From contig CAVRJC010000007.1 of the NCBI GenBank assembly GCA_963721435.1, positions 62,001-126,000 of the forward strand: a stretch of DNA of 64,000 bases, read 5' to 3'. The position numbers and the translations under genes are program-made. Below, in pieces: positions 45,454 through 55,390 of this stretch; positions within the stretch are counted from its first letter, which is position 1; every line of letters starts with the position of its first letter. The notes under the pieces were generated by a model, which was given only the letters and a program-made list of their open reading frames with translations, did not search any database and was not told where the DNA came from. Source of the stretch: CAVRJC01 sp963721435 (GTDB lineage: Bacteria > Actinomycetota > Acidimicrobiia > IMCC26256 > DASPTH01).

Positions 45454-46035
45454 ATGAGGAAGCTCACCGTCGACGACATCGTCGACCACCGCGCGTACGA
45501 GCGGGAGCGCGACGAGTTCCGCGCGCGCATCATCGAGGTGAAGCGCCGCCGGCGCGTGCAGCTCGGCGAGATCGTGACGATCGTGTTCGAGAACACCGAC
45601 ACCATGCGCTTCCAGGTGCAGGAGATGGCGCGGGCCGAGCGCATGCTCACCGACGAGGCGATCGCCCACGAGGTCGCCACCTACAACGAGCTGATCCCCG
45701 ACCCGGGTGAGCTGTCGGGGACGCTGTTCATCGAGCTGGTCGACGACGCCCGCCTGCGCAACTGGCTGCCGCGGCTGGTCGGGATCGAGTTCGCGGTGCG
45801 CTTCGAGCTCGCCGACGGCTCACGCGTCGGCTCGGTGCCCGAGGACGAAGAGCGGCTGACGCGCGAAGACATCACGAGTACCGTCCACTACTTGAAGTTC
45901 CCGTTCACGCCGGAGCAGCAGGCCGCGTTCGCGTCGGGCCCGGCGTGGCTCGTCGTCGACCACCCCGAGTACTCGGCCGCGATCGAGCTCAGCGACGACC
46001 AGCGCGCCGAGCTGGCGCGCGACTTCACGGAGTAG
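45454..46035 (+). CDS. DUF3501 family protein
   Basis: 193 residues. Opening LTVDDIVDHRAYERERDEFR, then RRVQLGEIVTIVFENTDTMR and FQVQEMARAERML are the signature of DUF3501, whose genes usually stand next to an Fe-S oxidoreductase and rubrerythrin as here. The function is not known; a role in the same redox chain is inferred from neighbourhood. The ATG at 45454 follows the previous gene by 7 bases. Confidence 0.85.
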   Translation: MRKLTVDDIVDHRAYERERDEFRARIIEVKRRRRVQLGEIVTIVFENTDTMRFQVQEMARAERMLTDEAIAHEVATYNELIPDPGELSGTLFIELVDDARLRNWLPRLVGIEFAVRFELADGSRVGSVPEDEERLTREDITSTVHYLKFPFTPEQQAAFASGPAWLVVDHPEYSAAIELSDDQRAELARDFTE

Positions 46036-46038
46036 CGC

Positions 46039-46472
46039 GTGCACATCCGCGTCCAACGTCTCGATCCCGACCTGCCGCTGCCGCATCAGCAGCACCCCGA
46101 CGACGCGGGCTACGACCTCCACGCCGCGAGGAGGTCACGCTCGCGCCCGGAGGCGGTCGCGGCATCGTGCCCACCGGCATCGCAGTGGCGATCCCGTCGG
46201 GATACGCGGGGTTCGTGCTCCCGCGCTCGGGTCTCGCGCTGAACCACGGCATCACGTGCCTGAACACACCGGGTCTCATCGACCCGCTGTACCGCGGCGA
46301 GCTGAAGGTGCTGCTCGTGAACACGGATCCGGCGCGGTCGTACACGGTGGCGCGCGGGGATCGCATCGCACAGCTCGTCGTGCAGCGCGTCGAGCTCGTG
46401 GAGTGGCTCGCGGTCGACGAGCTCGACGAGACCGTGCGCGACACGTTCGGGTTCGGGTCGACCGGGCGGTGA
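46039..46472 (+). CDS. dut: dUTP diphosphatase (dUTPase), frameshifted
   Basis: About 145 residues with all five dUTPase motifs: DAGYDLHA (1), PRSGLAL (2), GLIDPLYRGEL (3), RGDRIAQLV (4) and GFGSTG (5, the P-loop-like end). A missing G near 46130 breaks the frame between motif 1 and the rest. It converts dUTP to dUMP, protecting DNA from uracil. The GTG start is 3 bases from the DUF3501 stop. Confidence 0.9.
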
Positions 46473-47405
46473 GCACGCCGTTCCGGTTCTCGGTGCAGGC
46501 CGCGAGCCCGGAGTCGGCCGAGGGCTGGCGCGAGCAGGCTCGCCGGATCGAGGCGCTCGGGTACTCCTCGCTCCTCATGCCCGACCACTACGTGGGCACG
46601 CCGCTGGCGGTGATGCCCGCGCTCGCGTTCGCGGCCGAGGCCACGACCACGCTGCGGATCGGGATGCTCGTGCTCGGCAACGACTACAAGCACCCGGCCG
46701 TCACCGCCAAGGAGGCGGCCACCCTCGACGTGCTCTCCGGCGGCCGCCTCGAGTTCGGCCTCGGCGCGGGCTGGATGCGCGCCGACTACGACGCGCTCGG
46801 GCTTCCCTACGACTCGGCCGGCGTGCGCATCGACCGACTGGCGGAAGCGATCGACGTGATCAAGGGCGCATGGGCACCCGGGTCGTTCAGCTTCTTCGGC
46901 GAGCACTACGAGATCCGTGACTACGACGCGGTGCCCAAGCCGATCCAGCAGCCGCACCCGCCGATCCTCCTCGGTGGCGGTGGCCGCAAGATGCTCCGGC
47001 TCGCGGGTCGGGTCGCCGACATCGTCGGGATCAACCCGAACCTCCGCGTCGGGGTGGTCACGGCCGACGCCGCGCGCGACAGCCGCGAAGACCTCGTGCT
47101 CGAGAAGATCGGCTGGGTCCGAGAAGGCGCGGGGGACCGGTTCGACGACATCGAGCTCCAGGTCCGCTACCAGCTCACCGCGATCACCGACGACGCGCGC
47201 GGGCTCGCGGAGCAGCTCGCGCCGTTGTTCGACATCACCGCCGACGAGGCCCTCGCGTCGAGCGTGGTGCTCGCCGGTACCGTCGACGGAGATCTGCGAC
47301 ACGCTCGTGCGGCGCCGCGAGGAGTGGGGCACGTCCTCCGTCGTGGTGGGCGGCGACGCCTTCGACGCGTTCGCGCCCGTGGTCGCCCGCCTCGCCGGCA
47401 CCTGA
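46469..47405 (+). CDS. LLM-class F420-dependent oxidoreductase, frameshifted
   Basis: About 312 residues of the luciferase-like monooxygenase fold: FSVQAASPESAEGWREQARR near the start, LMPDHYVGTPLA, and ILLGGGGRKMLRLAGRVADI for the cofactor. This is the MSMEG_2516-type subfamily often predicted to use F420. One extra G near 47287 shifts the frame before the last 40 residues. GTG at 46469 overlaps the dUTPase stop by 4 bases. Confidence 0.85.
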
Positions 47406-47406
47406 C

Positions 47407-50400
47407 TCAACCGGGCGTGACCGCCACATCGCGGACGCGTGTCTCGCGCCAGCCGCCGAGGTAGGCATTCACCAGCTGCGGATCGTGCAACACCGTGTCG
47501 GCATCACCGGTGATCACCTCCCGCCCGAGGTCGAGCGCCATGATCCGGTCCGACACTGCCGTGACGAGGCGCAGGTCGTGCTCGATCACGAGCATGCTCG
47601 CGCCAGTGAGCTCACGCACCTGGAGCAACAGCGGCGCGAGGGCCTCGGCCTCGCGCTGCGCGATCCCGGCGGACGGCTCGTCGAGCAGGATGACGCGCGG
47701 GCGCATCCCGATGTGGCACGCGAGATCGACCAACCGCCGGGTGCCTGTCGACAGATCGGACACGAACTTGTCGCGGGAGTCGCCGAGCCCGGCGATCTCG
47801 ATGAGCTCGTCGGCACGCGCGCCGACCCGTCGCTCCGAGCGCCGAACGTTGGGCAGATGCAACGACGCGGCGAGTGGGTCCCACAGCGCGAGCTCGTGAT
47901 CCAGCGCGACGCAGAGGGTCTGGAACGTGGTGAGGTCGCCGAACAAGCGCGCGTCCTGGAACGAGCGCCCGAGCCCGAGGCGCGCCCGTTGCTGGGGCCG
48001 GAGCCGGGTGATGTCGACACCGTCGAGCGTGACCCGGCCCACGTTCGGCACCAGGAAGCCCGAGATGACGTCGAACAGCGTGGTCTTGCCCGCGCCATTG
48101 GGCCCGATCAGCCCGAGGATCTCGCCCTCGCGCAGCTCGACGCTGACGTCGTCGAGCGCGGCGAGACCGCCGAAGCGCTTCGTGATCGCGGTGGCGGCGA
48201 GGACCACCGCCGGCTCGCCGGCCGCGGACGGCTCGATCTCGGAACGGACGCGCGCGAGCTCGCCGCCGGTCGCCGTCGCCATGCCCTCGAGGAAGATCGA
48301 GCGAAGGATGTCGGGGCGGTCGTAGAGCTCAGCGGTGAGGCTGTGGTGGCGGATCGCGCCCTTCTCGAGGAAGAACGAGCGGTCGGCGACGCGGAGCGCG
48401 GTGTCGACGGACTGCTCGACGATGATCACGGTCACGCCTTCGCGGTGGAGCTGTTCCATCACCCGCAGCAGCTGCTCGACGACCAGCGGTGCGAGCCCCA
48501 ACGAGAGCTCGTCGATCAGGAGCACCTTCGGGCGCGTGAGCAGCGACATCGCCACCGCGAGCATCCGTTGCTGGCCGCCCGACAGGTCGGCCGCGGTGTC
48601 GGGGAGGCGATCGCGGAGGCCGGGGAAGAGATCGAGGACGCGCTCGGTCTGCGAGTGCACGAGCGCGTGGTCGCGCCGGTACAGCCATGCGCCCATACGG
48701 AGGTTCTCCGCGACGGTGAGCTCCGGGAACACACTGTGTCCCGCAGGCACGTGCACGAGACCGCGTGCGGCGATGCGATGAGGCGGGAGGCCGCTGATGT
48801 CGGCGCCGTCGAAGATGATCGTGCCGCGCTCCGGCGCGAGGAGGCCCGAGGCCGCGCGCAGCACCGTCGACTTCCCGGCGCCGTTCGTGCCGAGCAACGC
48901 GATGGTCTCGCCCGCGCGTACCGCGATGCTCACGCCAAAGAGCACCTGCACGTGCCCGTACGACGCGTCGACGTCGCGCACGCTCAACATGAACGAGTCG
49001 GCGGCCGGAGCTGCCGGTCGCGCGACACGCCGACGCGCGGTCGCCCGCACACGGGCCGGGATGACCGTGCGCGCCGGTGATCGTGCGGCGAGGTCGGTCA
49101 CGAGCGCGGGGACGACGATCGACCGCCGACGGGCGACCCAGCGGAGGTAGCGCGCGCGGATCCCGTAGAGCACCGACCCGAAGCCTCCGGGCAGGAGCCA
49201 GAGCACGAGGAGGATGCCGATCCCGCTCCCGGCGAACGTGAACAGGTACCGGTACTGGTAGGGCACGACCACGGTGAACCACTCGGTGCTCTTCAGGAAG
49301 ATCGCGCCGAGGATTGCGCCCGGCACCGAACCGAGACCGCCGACCACCACCATCGTGAGTGCGCGCAGGCTCTCGACCGGCGTGAAGATCTGCTGGCCGA
49401 GCGCCTGTTGATGCAACGCGAGCAGCCCGCCGGCGAACGACGCGAAGAAGCCCGACAGCGCGAAGGCGAGCAGCTTCGCCCGCGCCGGGCTCAGCCGGAA
49501 GGCCTGCGCGTTGCGCGAGTTCTCGCGCGCCGCGACGATGTCGCGCGTGTTGCGCGACCGCTGCAACCCGCGTACCGCGAGGAGGACCGCGGCGAGGCCG
49601 GCGACGCAGACGAAGTAGAACGCGGTCTCGCTCGCGATCGACACATCGCCCCACGGCGTGGTGATCGGGTAGCGCGTCACGCGGTCGGTGAGGGAGTCGG
49701 GGAGGAACGGCAGGTTGTCGCGGTTCAACAACCACGACGACGTCGCCACCGCGAACGCCAGCGTGGTGACACTCAGCATCAGGCCCCGTATGCGCAGGGC
49801 GGGCACGCCGATGATCACCGATGCCACCGCGCCGACCGCGCCCGCGAGCAGGAAGCTCAGGATCGGGTCGAGGCCCCAGTGCACGTTCGCCGCGCCGGCT
49901 GCCGCCGATCCGATGGCGACGAATGCCATCTGCCCCAGGCTGATCTCACCGGCCCACCCGGTGAGGATCACCAGCGACACCGCGATGATCGCGTAGATCA
50001 CCACCGCGGCGGCGAGGTTCGTGTAGCGGTCGTCGAGCACCGCGGGCAGCAACAGCACACCGAGTGCCGCGACCGCGACGATGCCGCGCCCGGCCCAGCG
50101 CACCTCCGGCAGATGCGCGAGCTCGCGTGGCACGGGCGGCACCTTGGCCGCGTCGTCCCAGCTCGAGACCGGTTGCCCCTCGTCGGGGGCCTCCCGCCGT
50201 CGTCGTTGCAGCAGCAACGCGCCGAGCACGACGACGAACAGCACCGGGTCGAGCAGTGCGGTCGAGCCTTCGTTCCAGAGGATCGCGGTCTCGAGGATGC
50301 CGATGCCGCACGCGGCCGCGAAGATCACCGCGAAGTTCTCCATGCGGCCGATCACCGCGGCCGCCAGCGCGCGGAACAGCACCGACGGCCCGAACGCGGG

Positions 50401-51156
50401 GCCCAGCGGGAGGCCGAGCACGCCCGCGCGGAGGATCATCGCGACGGCGGCGACGAGCGTGGCCGCGACCCACGCCACGTTGTGCACGATCCCGACGTTC
50501 ACTCCGAGCAGTGACGCGCGGTCCGCGCTCTGCGAGCTCGCACGGAGCGCGATGCCGAGGTCGGTGAAGCGCAAGAACGCGAACAGCGTGAGCAACGTGA
50601 CGACCGTCGCCACGACCGCGATGAGATCTTCACCGTGCAGGATGATCGGCCAGATCGAGAAGCTGAACGAGAACGGCGCGGGGAGCCGATCGGGAGGGAT
50701 CAGCCCGGGGCTCAGGATCTCGGGCACCGCTTTGGCGATCCCGGCGAGCACCTGCGCGAGCCCGATGGTGGCGACCATCAACACGAGGCGCGGCGCCTTC
50801 TCGAACCGCCGGATCACCACGAACTCGGTCGCCGAGCCGAGCGCTACCGCGACGAGCAGTGCGAACGGCACCGCGATCCACCACGACCATCCCTCGAGCC
50901 CCACGAGCGTGACGGCCAGGCTCGCGGGCACCGCTCCGAGATCGGCCATCGCGAAGTTGATGACCCGATGGGAGCGGTAGATGAGCGCGATCCCGATCGC
51001 GAGCAACGCGATGATCGAGCTGAAGACGATGCTCCACGCGATGATGCCTGCCGGCATCGGCCAGATCAGGTGGAGGGCGACGAAGAAGCCGACGACGGTG
51101 CCGAACCAAACCCCGCCCCTCCGGAGCCAGGTGTGCGTGGTCACCGCGCCCGACAC
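47407..51156 (-). CDS. Single-chain branched-chain amino-acid-type ABC transporter (LivH-LivM-LivF-LivG fusion)
   Basis: An uninterrupted 1,249-residue ORF with four parts. About 30-320 is a LivH-like permease (ALIYRSHRVINFAMADLGAV); about 360-665 a LivM-like permease (AVSLVILTGWAGEISLGQMAFV, SVPGAILGAIFLKSTEWF); about 720-960 a LivF-like ATPase (Walker A GTNGAGKST at 756-764, LSGGQQ at 858-863, VLLIDELSLGLA); about 985-1245 a LivG-like ATPase (Walker A GPNGAGKTT at 1018-1026, signature LSTGTRR, Walker B VILLDEPSAG). Normally these are separate genes. No binding-protein gene lies nearby. The frame is intact over 3.7 kb, unlike most long genes here. Confidence 0.92.
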   Translation of the reverse strand: MSGAVTTHTWLRRGGVWFGTVVGFFVALHLIWPMPAGIIAWSIVFSSIIALLAIGIALIYRSHRVINFAMADLGAVPASLAVTLVGLEGWSWWIAVPFALLVAVALGSATEFVVIRRFEKAPRLVLMVATIGLAQVLAGIAKAVPEILSPGLIPPDRLPAPFSFSFSIWPIILHGEDLIAVVATVVTLLTLFAFLRFTDLGIALRASSQSADRASLLGVNVGIVHNVAWVAATLVAAVAMILRAGVLGLPLGPAFGPSVLFRALAAAVIGRMENFAVIFAAACGIGILETAILWNEGSTALLDPVLFVVVLGALLLQRRRREAPDEGQPVSSWDDAAKVPPVPRELAHLPEVRWAGRGIVAVAALGVLLLPAVLDDRYTNLAAAVVIYAIIAVSLVILTGWAGEISLGQMAFVAIGSAAAGAANVHWGLDPILSFLLAGAVGAVASVIIGVPALRIRGLMLSVTTLAFAVATSSWLLNRDNLPFLPDSLTDRVTRYPITTPWGDVSIASETAFYFVCVAGLAAVLLAVRGLQRSRNTRDIVAARENSRNAQAFRLSPARAKLLAFALSGFFASFAGGLLALHQQALGQQIFTPVESLRALTMVVVGGLGSVPGAILGAIFLKSTEWFTVVVPYQYRYLFTFAGSGIGILLVLWLLPGGFGSVLYGIRARYLRWVARRRSIVVPALVTDLAARSPARTVIPARVRATARRRVARPAAPAADSFMLSVRDVDASYGHVQVLFGVSIAVRAGETIALLGTNGAGKSTVLRAASGLLAPERGTIIFDGADISGLPPHRIAARGLVHVPAGHSVFPELTVAENLRMGAWLYRRDHALVHSQTERVLDLFPGLRDRLPDTAADLSGGQQRMLAVAMSLLTRPKVLLIDELSLGLAPLVVEQLLRVMEQLHREGVTVIIVEQSVDTALRVADRSFFLEKGAIRHHSLTAELYDRPDILRSIFLEGMATATGGELARVRSEIEPSAAGEPAVVLAATAITKRFGGLAALDDVSVELREGEILGLIGPNGAGKTTLFDVISGFLVPNVGRVTLDGVDITRLRPQQRARLGLGRSFQDARLFGDLTTFQTLCVALDHELALWDPLAASLHLPNVRRSERRVGARADELIEIAGLGDSRDKFVSDLSTGTRRLVDLACHIGMRPRVILLDEPSAGIAQREAEALAPLLLQVRELTGASMLVIEHDLRLVTAVSDRIMALDLGREVITGDADTVLHDPQLVNAYLGGWRETRVRDVAVTPG

Positions 51157-51214
51157 TACGCCCGGTCTACGGGCGGCGTCTCGGTGCCGCGAATTGCTAC
51201 CCTGGGGGTCCTAC

Positions 51215-51290
51215 GCGGACGTGGCTCAGCTGGTAGAGCACAACCTTGCCAAGGTTGGGGTCGCGGGTTCGAATCCCGTCGTCCGCTCCA
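51215..51290 (+). tRNA. tRNA-Gly (GCC)
   Basis: 76 bases form a full cloverleaf with acceptor GCGGACG/CGTCCGC, anticodon loop TTGCCAA giving GCC, a T arm GCGGGTTCGAATCCCG and an encoded CCA. Confidence 0.97.
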
Positions 51291-51721
51291 CGAAAGACTG
51301 CAGATCTCGAGGTTCGTCAGCCTCAGCTGCAGCCCCTTCGAGGGTTCGATGGCAAGAGGATGACAACTGAGACGCCGCCAGCGTGTCGTCGAGCCGCTCG
51401 CGTCGGCGTGATCCTCGACCGCAGACCGTGCGGAAGACCCAGCGAGAACCCATGCGCCGCAACGACTGCGCGGTCCGTCGCATGCCCTCTTCTGGGCCTC
51501 TTCGGGGGCCACGGAGCTCGGAGTCCACTCCGGTGGTCGGGCGGCGGCAACTGGCGCGCGGGCACCGCGGGCCGATCAAGGCGATGACGCCTGGGGTTAC
51601 GGGTCCCATCGACCACTGGCATCATTGGCATTATTGGATGGATGAGTTGGCGCTGAGTCGCCTTCATTCGACCGTCGGGTTCGCGGATCCGTGTCCGTCG
51701 GTTGCCGCCTAGGAGGCCCGT
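51291..51721. other. Intergenic region after tRNA-Gly
   Basis: I see no supportable gene in these 431 bases on either strand. Composition is less G/C-rich than the surrounding genes. Short tandem-like units (ATCATTGGCATTATTGGATG) occur near 51620-51645, and AGGAGG at 51711-51716 serves the next gene. Its place at a tRNA 3' end would suit an insertion junction, but no attachment repeat was found. Confidence 0.5.
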
Positions 51722-53128
51722 GTGTACGAGTTGGAGACGGATTACCTCGTCGTCGGGGCGGGGGCGTCGGGGATGGCGTTCGTGGACTCGCTGCTGAGCC
51801 ATTCGGCCTCCGAGGTCGTCCTCGTTGACCGCCGGCATCGCCCGGGTGGTCACTGGCTCGACGCGTACCCGTTCGTCAGGCTGCACCAACCGTCGGCGTA
51901 CTACGGCGTGAACTCGCGCGTCTTGGGCACCAACCGCATCGACGAGACCGGCCCCAATGCGGGCTTCTATGAGCGGGCCACGGCAGCGGAGATCTGCGAC
52001 TACTACAACCGCGTTCTCGAGGAGCAGTTCGTGGCATCGGGCCGGGTCCGGTTCATGCCCATGTCGGAGTATCGGGGGGAGGACGGCGACGGTCACCATG
52101 TCGTGTCGCTGCTGAACGGTGCCCAGACGACGGTGAAGGTCCGACGGAAGTTCGTCGACGCGACGTATGTCGAGTCGGAGATACCGTCGAGGCACACGCC
52201 CAGCTTCGAGATCGACGAAGGCGTCCGCTTCATGCCGCCAAACGGGCTCGTTCACTTCCGCGAGCCCGCGAGCGGATTCACGGTCATCGGCGCCGGCAAG
52301 ACGGCGGTGGATACGTGCTGCTGGCTCCTGGAAATCGGAGTTGCACCTGACGGGATCCGGTGGATCAAGCCGCGGGATGGGTGGGTGATGAACCGTGCGT
52401 TCACCCAACCGCTCGAGCTGTTGGGATCGTCGTACATGCAGCTCCAGGCGCATTGGGTCAGCGCGGCCGCGCAGGCGCAGGACGCGACCGACTTCGCCCA
52501 CCGGCTCGAGGCGAGTGGCGTGTTCCTACGGTTCGACGAGGCCGTCGAGCCAACGATGTTCCGGGGCTCGACCATGAGCAAGCGGGAGCTCGAGCAGGGC
52601 CGCCAGATCGAGAACGTGGTGCGTCTCGGGCGCGTTCGGCGGATCAGCGCGACGGAGGTCACGCTTGACGAGGGATCCCTACCGACGAGTCCGGGGCAGG
52701 TGTACATCGACTGCACTGCGAGCGGGGTACGAGCGACAGTTCCGCGTCCGCTCTTCGAGGACGGCCGCATCAACCTGGAGTACGTGACCGTCGGCGTCAT
52801 CCCATGGGGCGCGTCCACGGTGGGCTACATCGAGGCGACGCGCGACGACACCTCGGAGAAGAACCGTTTGTGCCCGCCGGTCGTGTTCTCGGGTTGGTCG
52901 GCAGATCTGCTCGACCTCGCCCATGCCGGCATGACGGGCATGCTCGCTCGAGGAGCGGAAGCGGATTTCGCGGCATGGAGTGACCGCGCACGCCTCAATC
53001 CGGCGGGCGGTGCCGCGAGCCGCGGCAACGATCCTGAGATGGCGAAGGCGCTCGCGGTGTTGTCCTCCAGCGTTGGCCCAGCGATGCAGAACTTCGGACG
53101 GACGCTCGGACCGGCGACGTCGACCTGA
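51722..53128 (+). CDS. FAD/NAD(P)-binding monooxygenase-like flavoprotein
   Basis: 468 residues. An N-terminal FAD-Rossmann motif (YLVVGAGASGMAFVDSLLSH), then RRHRPGGHWLDAYPFVRLHQ, a phrase typical of flavin monooxygenases, and a second dinucleotide motif (FTVIGAGKTAVDTCCWLLE). The family is usually annotated as NAD(P)/FAD-dependent oxidoreductase. GTG with AGGAGG 8 bases upstream fixes the start. Its base composition is a little lower in G/C than that of neighbours. The substrate is unknown. Confidence 0.82.
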   Translation: MYELETDYLVVGAGASGMAFVDSLLSHSASEVVLVDRRHRPGGHWLDAYPFVRLHQPSAYYGVNSRVLGTNRIDETGPNAGFYERATAAEICDYYNRVLEEQFVASGRVRFMPMSEYRGEDGDGHHVVSLLNGAQTTVKVRRKFVDATYVESEIPSRHTPSFEIDEGVRFMPPNGLVHFREPASGFTVIGAGKTAVDTCCWLLEIGVAPDGIRWIKPRDGWVMNRAFTQPLELLGSSYMQLQAHWVSAAAQAQDATDFAHRLEASGVFLRFDEAVEPTMFRGSTMSKRELEQGRQIENVVRLGRVRRISATEVTLDEGSLPTSPGQVYIDCTASGVRATVPRPLFEDGRINLEYVTVGVIPWGASTVGYIEATRDDTSEKNRLCPPVVFSGWSADLLDLAHAGMTGMLARGAEADFAAWSDRARLNPAGGAASRGNDPEMAKALAVLSSSVGPAMQNFGRTLGPATST

Positions 53129-53338
53129 CGACCGCGCCCACTGCTCGCGGCACGACCGGCCGGCGATCGGGGAAGGGTGCCAATCGTCGTTCTGTACGCG
53201 CTGACGTCGTGGCGCGGTTCACTGAACGTTCGGTGCGCGCGTTCTGTGCTCGGAGGGTGTGCGGGATCAGCAGAGACGTACCGCGATCGGCCGGGTATCG
53301 GCGATCGTGCGCTTGGGGTCGTTGAGATCCGTGCGTTC

Positions 53339-54514
53339 TTAGCTGCGGGACTGTTGCCCGATGGTCGGTTCGAACGTATCCGCGAGGAGCGCATCGTACG
53401 CGAGGCCCCACGGCGGCCTCAGAAATCCGAGAGCCCGGACATCTTCAAACCAGTTCCCGATGTGCGAGCGGCGCGAGAACGTCCCGCCGCCGAGCACTCG
53501 GCACAAGCGCGCAAGACAGGACTCGGCGAGTTGCGCGCCCATGGTCTTGGCTCGCAGTGACGCTCCCGCCGACGGGGCCCCGGACTCCAACGCACGAAGC
53601 GCGCCTTCGTAGACCTGCGTCAGCGTCCAGGCCTCCAGCTCGGCCTGCGTCCATTCCACCTGCTCGAAGGGCCGCAGCCCGTCGCGGCGGGTCGCGAGTT
53701 GGCTGCGGGCAAGATCGACCGCGGTTTCCACGACGCCGAGCACGACGCCGGTGAACAGCAGAGCGAAGAACGGGGACGCGGCGGCGATGACATCCTGCAG
53801 GTGCCCAGGCCATGCGATTCGCTCGGCGGGACAGCCCATGAACTGGAGCGCGTGGCTCTGTGTCGCCTGCATGCCGTGCCCGTCCCATGCCGCGACGAGC
53901 TTCACGCCCTGGGATCCGTCGAGGGGCACGCCGTCCATCGGCACCAAGAACCAGTCCGGTTCTTCTTCGCCGTCGGGCACGGCAGCGGTCAACATGTATT
54001 GGCTGATGCCAGTGCCACTCCCGAAATGCTTCTGGCCTTCGAGACGCCAGCCGTCTCCGTCGGCATGCGCGGCAGCCTTCGAGCGCATCACGTCGCCGCC
54101 GCTGCCCGGCTCCGACGTGATGGTGCCGAACCAACCACCAGCTTCCACAGCCGCAAAGACTTGGTCGCGTTGATCGGACCAAGCCAGCGTGTCGGGCTCA
54201 GGAGCCGACGGCGTGGCGAGCCAGAACGCCAGCACCGCCGGGTGCATCGACGCGACCAACGCGACCGAGGGATCACCGTGCGCGATCGTCCGGAAGATCT
54301 CGCAGATACCTCGCGCTGATGTCCGTGTGTCGAACCACAGACCACCCCGATTCTCGGGGAGCCCAGTCCGCAGCACACCGGCCGCCGCGAGCCTCGCGAA
54401 GTCCTCAGGATCGAGACTCGTGCGCCCCTGGCGTTCAGCACGCTGCGCAGCGAACTCTGCTGCGACCGCTGCGACCGACCCCACCACCAACATCGCCGAA
54501 TCGGAATCTCCCAT
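53339..54514 (-). CDS. Acyl-CoA dehydrogenase family protein
   Basis: 391 residues of the acyl-CoA dehydrogenase fold: helical N-terminal part, TSEPGSGGDVMRSKA in the FAD/substrate loop, LEGQKHFGSGTGISQYMLTA and a C-terminal four-helix bundle (RLCRVLGGGTFSRRSHIGNW). The variant EGQK-F-x-S-G and the short C-terminus resemble the DszC/monooxygenase-like branch, so it may be a flavin-dependent monooxygenase rather than a dehydrogenase. ATG at 54514 is preferred over one 33 bases upstream. Confidence 0.82.
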   Translation of the reverse strand: MGDSDSAMLVVGSVAAVAAEFAAQRAERQGRTSLDPEDFARLAAAGVLRTGLPENRGGLWFDTRTSARGICEIFRTIAHGDPSVALVASMHPAVLAFWLATPSAPEPDTLAWSDQRDQVFAAVEAGGWFGTITSEPGSGGDVMRSKAAAHADGDGWRLEGQKHFGSGTGISQYMLTAAVPDGEEEPDWFLVPMDGVPLDGSQGVKLVAAWDGHGMQATQSHALQFMGCPAERIAWPGHLQDVIAAASPFFALLFTGVVLGVVETAVDLARSQLATRRDGLRPFEQVEWTQAELEAWTLTQVYEGALRALESGAPSAGASLRAKTMGAQLAESCLARLCRVLGGGTFSRRSHIGNWFEDVRALGFLRPPWGLAYDALLADTFEPTIGQQSRS

Positions 54515-54629
54515 GAAGCGGCAGCATACGAAGTCAGAGCACGTCACACACCCGAGGCCGCAGCAGTCGCACGCCCGAGACGCTCCTCGATGGACTTGAA
54601 CTTACCGGTCGCCGCGCTACGGGTTCCTC

Positions 54630-54669
54630 GCGCGACGAGACCCCGCCCGAAGGCAGGGTCTCGTCGCGC
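54630..54669 (-). terminator. Perfect 14-base-pair hairpin and CCTTCGGG element, copy D
   Basis: GCGCGACGAGACCC and GGGTCTCGTCGCGC pair around a 12-base loop, 32 bases after the stop of the minus-strand gene at 54701. Its minus strand at 54653-54633 reads CCTTCGGGCGGGGTCTCGTC, matching the island repeats. Confidence 0.7.
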
Positions 54670-54700
54670 CTGAAGTGCGAAGACTTCTCGTTCCGATGGG

Positions 54701-55105
54701 TCAAGTCTCGTCCACCGCCCATTCGTCCAGTCGGCCACCGTGCGCGGCGAGCCCGTAGATCACGAGGATGTCGATGATGATCATCGTGAGCGACCAGAAC
54801 GTGTTGTGGTTCAGGTACGCGAGCTGCACGAGTGCATTCAGAGACGCCACGATGATCCCGACGACGCGTCCGAACATGTTGCCGACGAAGATGAGGAAGC
54901 CGGCGAGGATCATCACCGCGCCGATGATGAGGACCACCCAACTCCACGTCTTGACGTTGTTCGTGATCGGAAGCTGGCCGCCCGTGTAGCGCTGGATGTA
55001 GTTCACCTGCGTGATCCCGACAAGACCGTCGAACACGTTCATCGTGCCGACGATCAGGATCATGATCCCCGCGAACAGCTTCCAGCCCGCTCCATCGTTT
55101 TCCAT
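54701..55105 (-). CDS. DUF7144-like four-helix membrane protein
   Basis: 134 residues with four hydrophobic segments: KLFAGIMILIVGTMNVFDGL, WSWVVLIIGAVMILAGFLIF, GRVVGIIVASLNALVQL and SLTMIIIDILVIYGLAAHG. The pattern and the first GIMILIVGTMNVFDG are typical of the actinobacterial DUF7144 family, of unknown function. AGGAGG at 55116-55121 sits too close to the ATG at 55111 and at good distance from the one at 55105, so the inner start is preferred. A strong hairpin follows the stop. Confidence 0.8.
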   Translation of the reverse strand: MENDGAGWKLFAGIMILIVGTMNVFDGLVGITQVNYIQRYTGGQLPITNNVKTWSWVVLIIGAVMILAGFLIFVGNMFGRVVGIIVASLNALVQLAYLNHNTFWSLTMIIIDILVIYGLAAHGGRLDEWAVDET

Positions 55106-55390
55106 GTCCATTCCCTCCTGATTGATGTGCGCCGAGCCTGGCGCAAGGTGTCGCGTCAATTCCAGGGCCAAACGTCCCGGCGCGGCAAGAAGCGCATCGC
55201 AGACGGGGCGGTGGTCGACGCGCTCGGGCGCGTGCACGGGTCGACGGCCTTCGAATCGTCGACACCTCCGTCATGCCGATCCCGTCCGTTCCAAGGACTT
55301 TCGCCTCTTTCTCGATACGTCGGCCCCGGGAAGACTGTCGAGCAAGCCAAAGGTTGGTTCGGCTCGACGAGGAGCCGGGGAGGTCGAGTG

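Noticed and set aside
51323..52501. Long antisense ORF over the flavoprotein gene
   Set aside because: It is an antisense shadow; the plus-strand frame holds the FAD motifs and the well-placed ribosome site.
54544..54738. 64-residue minus-strand ORF over the hairpin
   Set aside because: It overlaps the end of the DUF7144 gene and its codons come from the palindromic terminator; composition is not protein-like.
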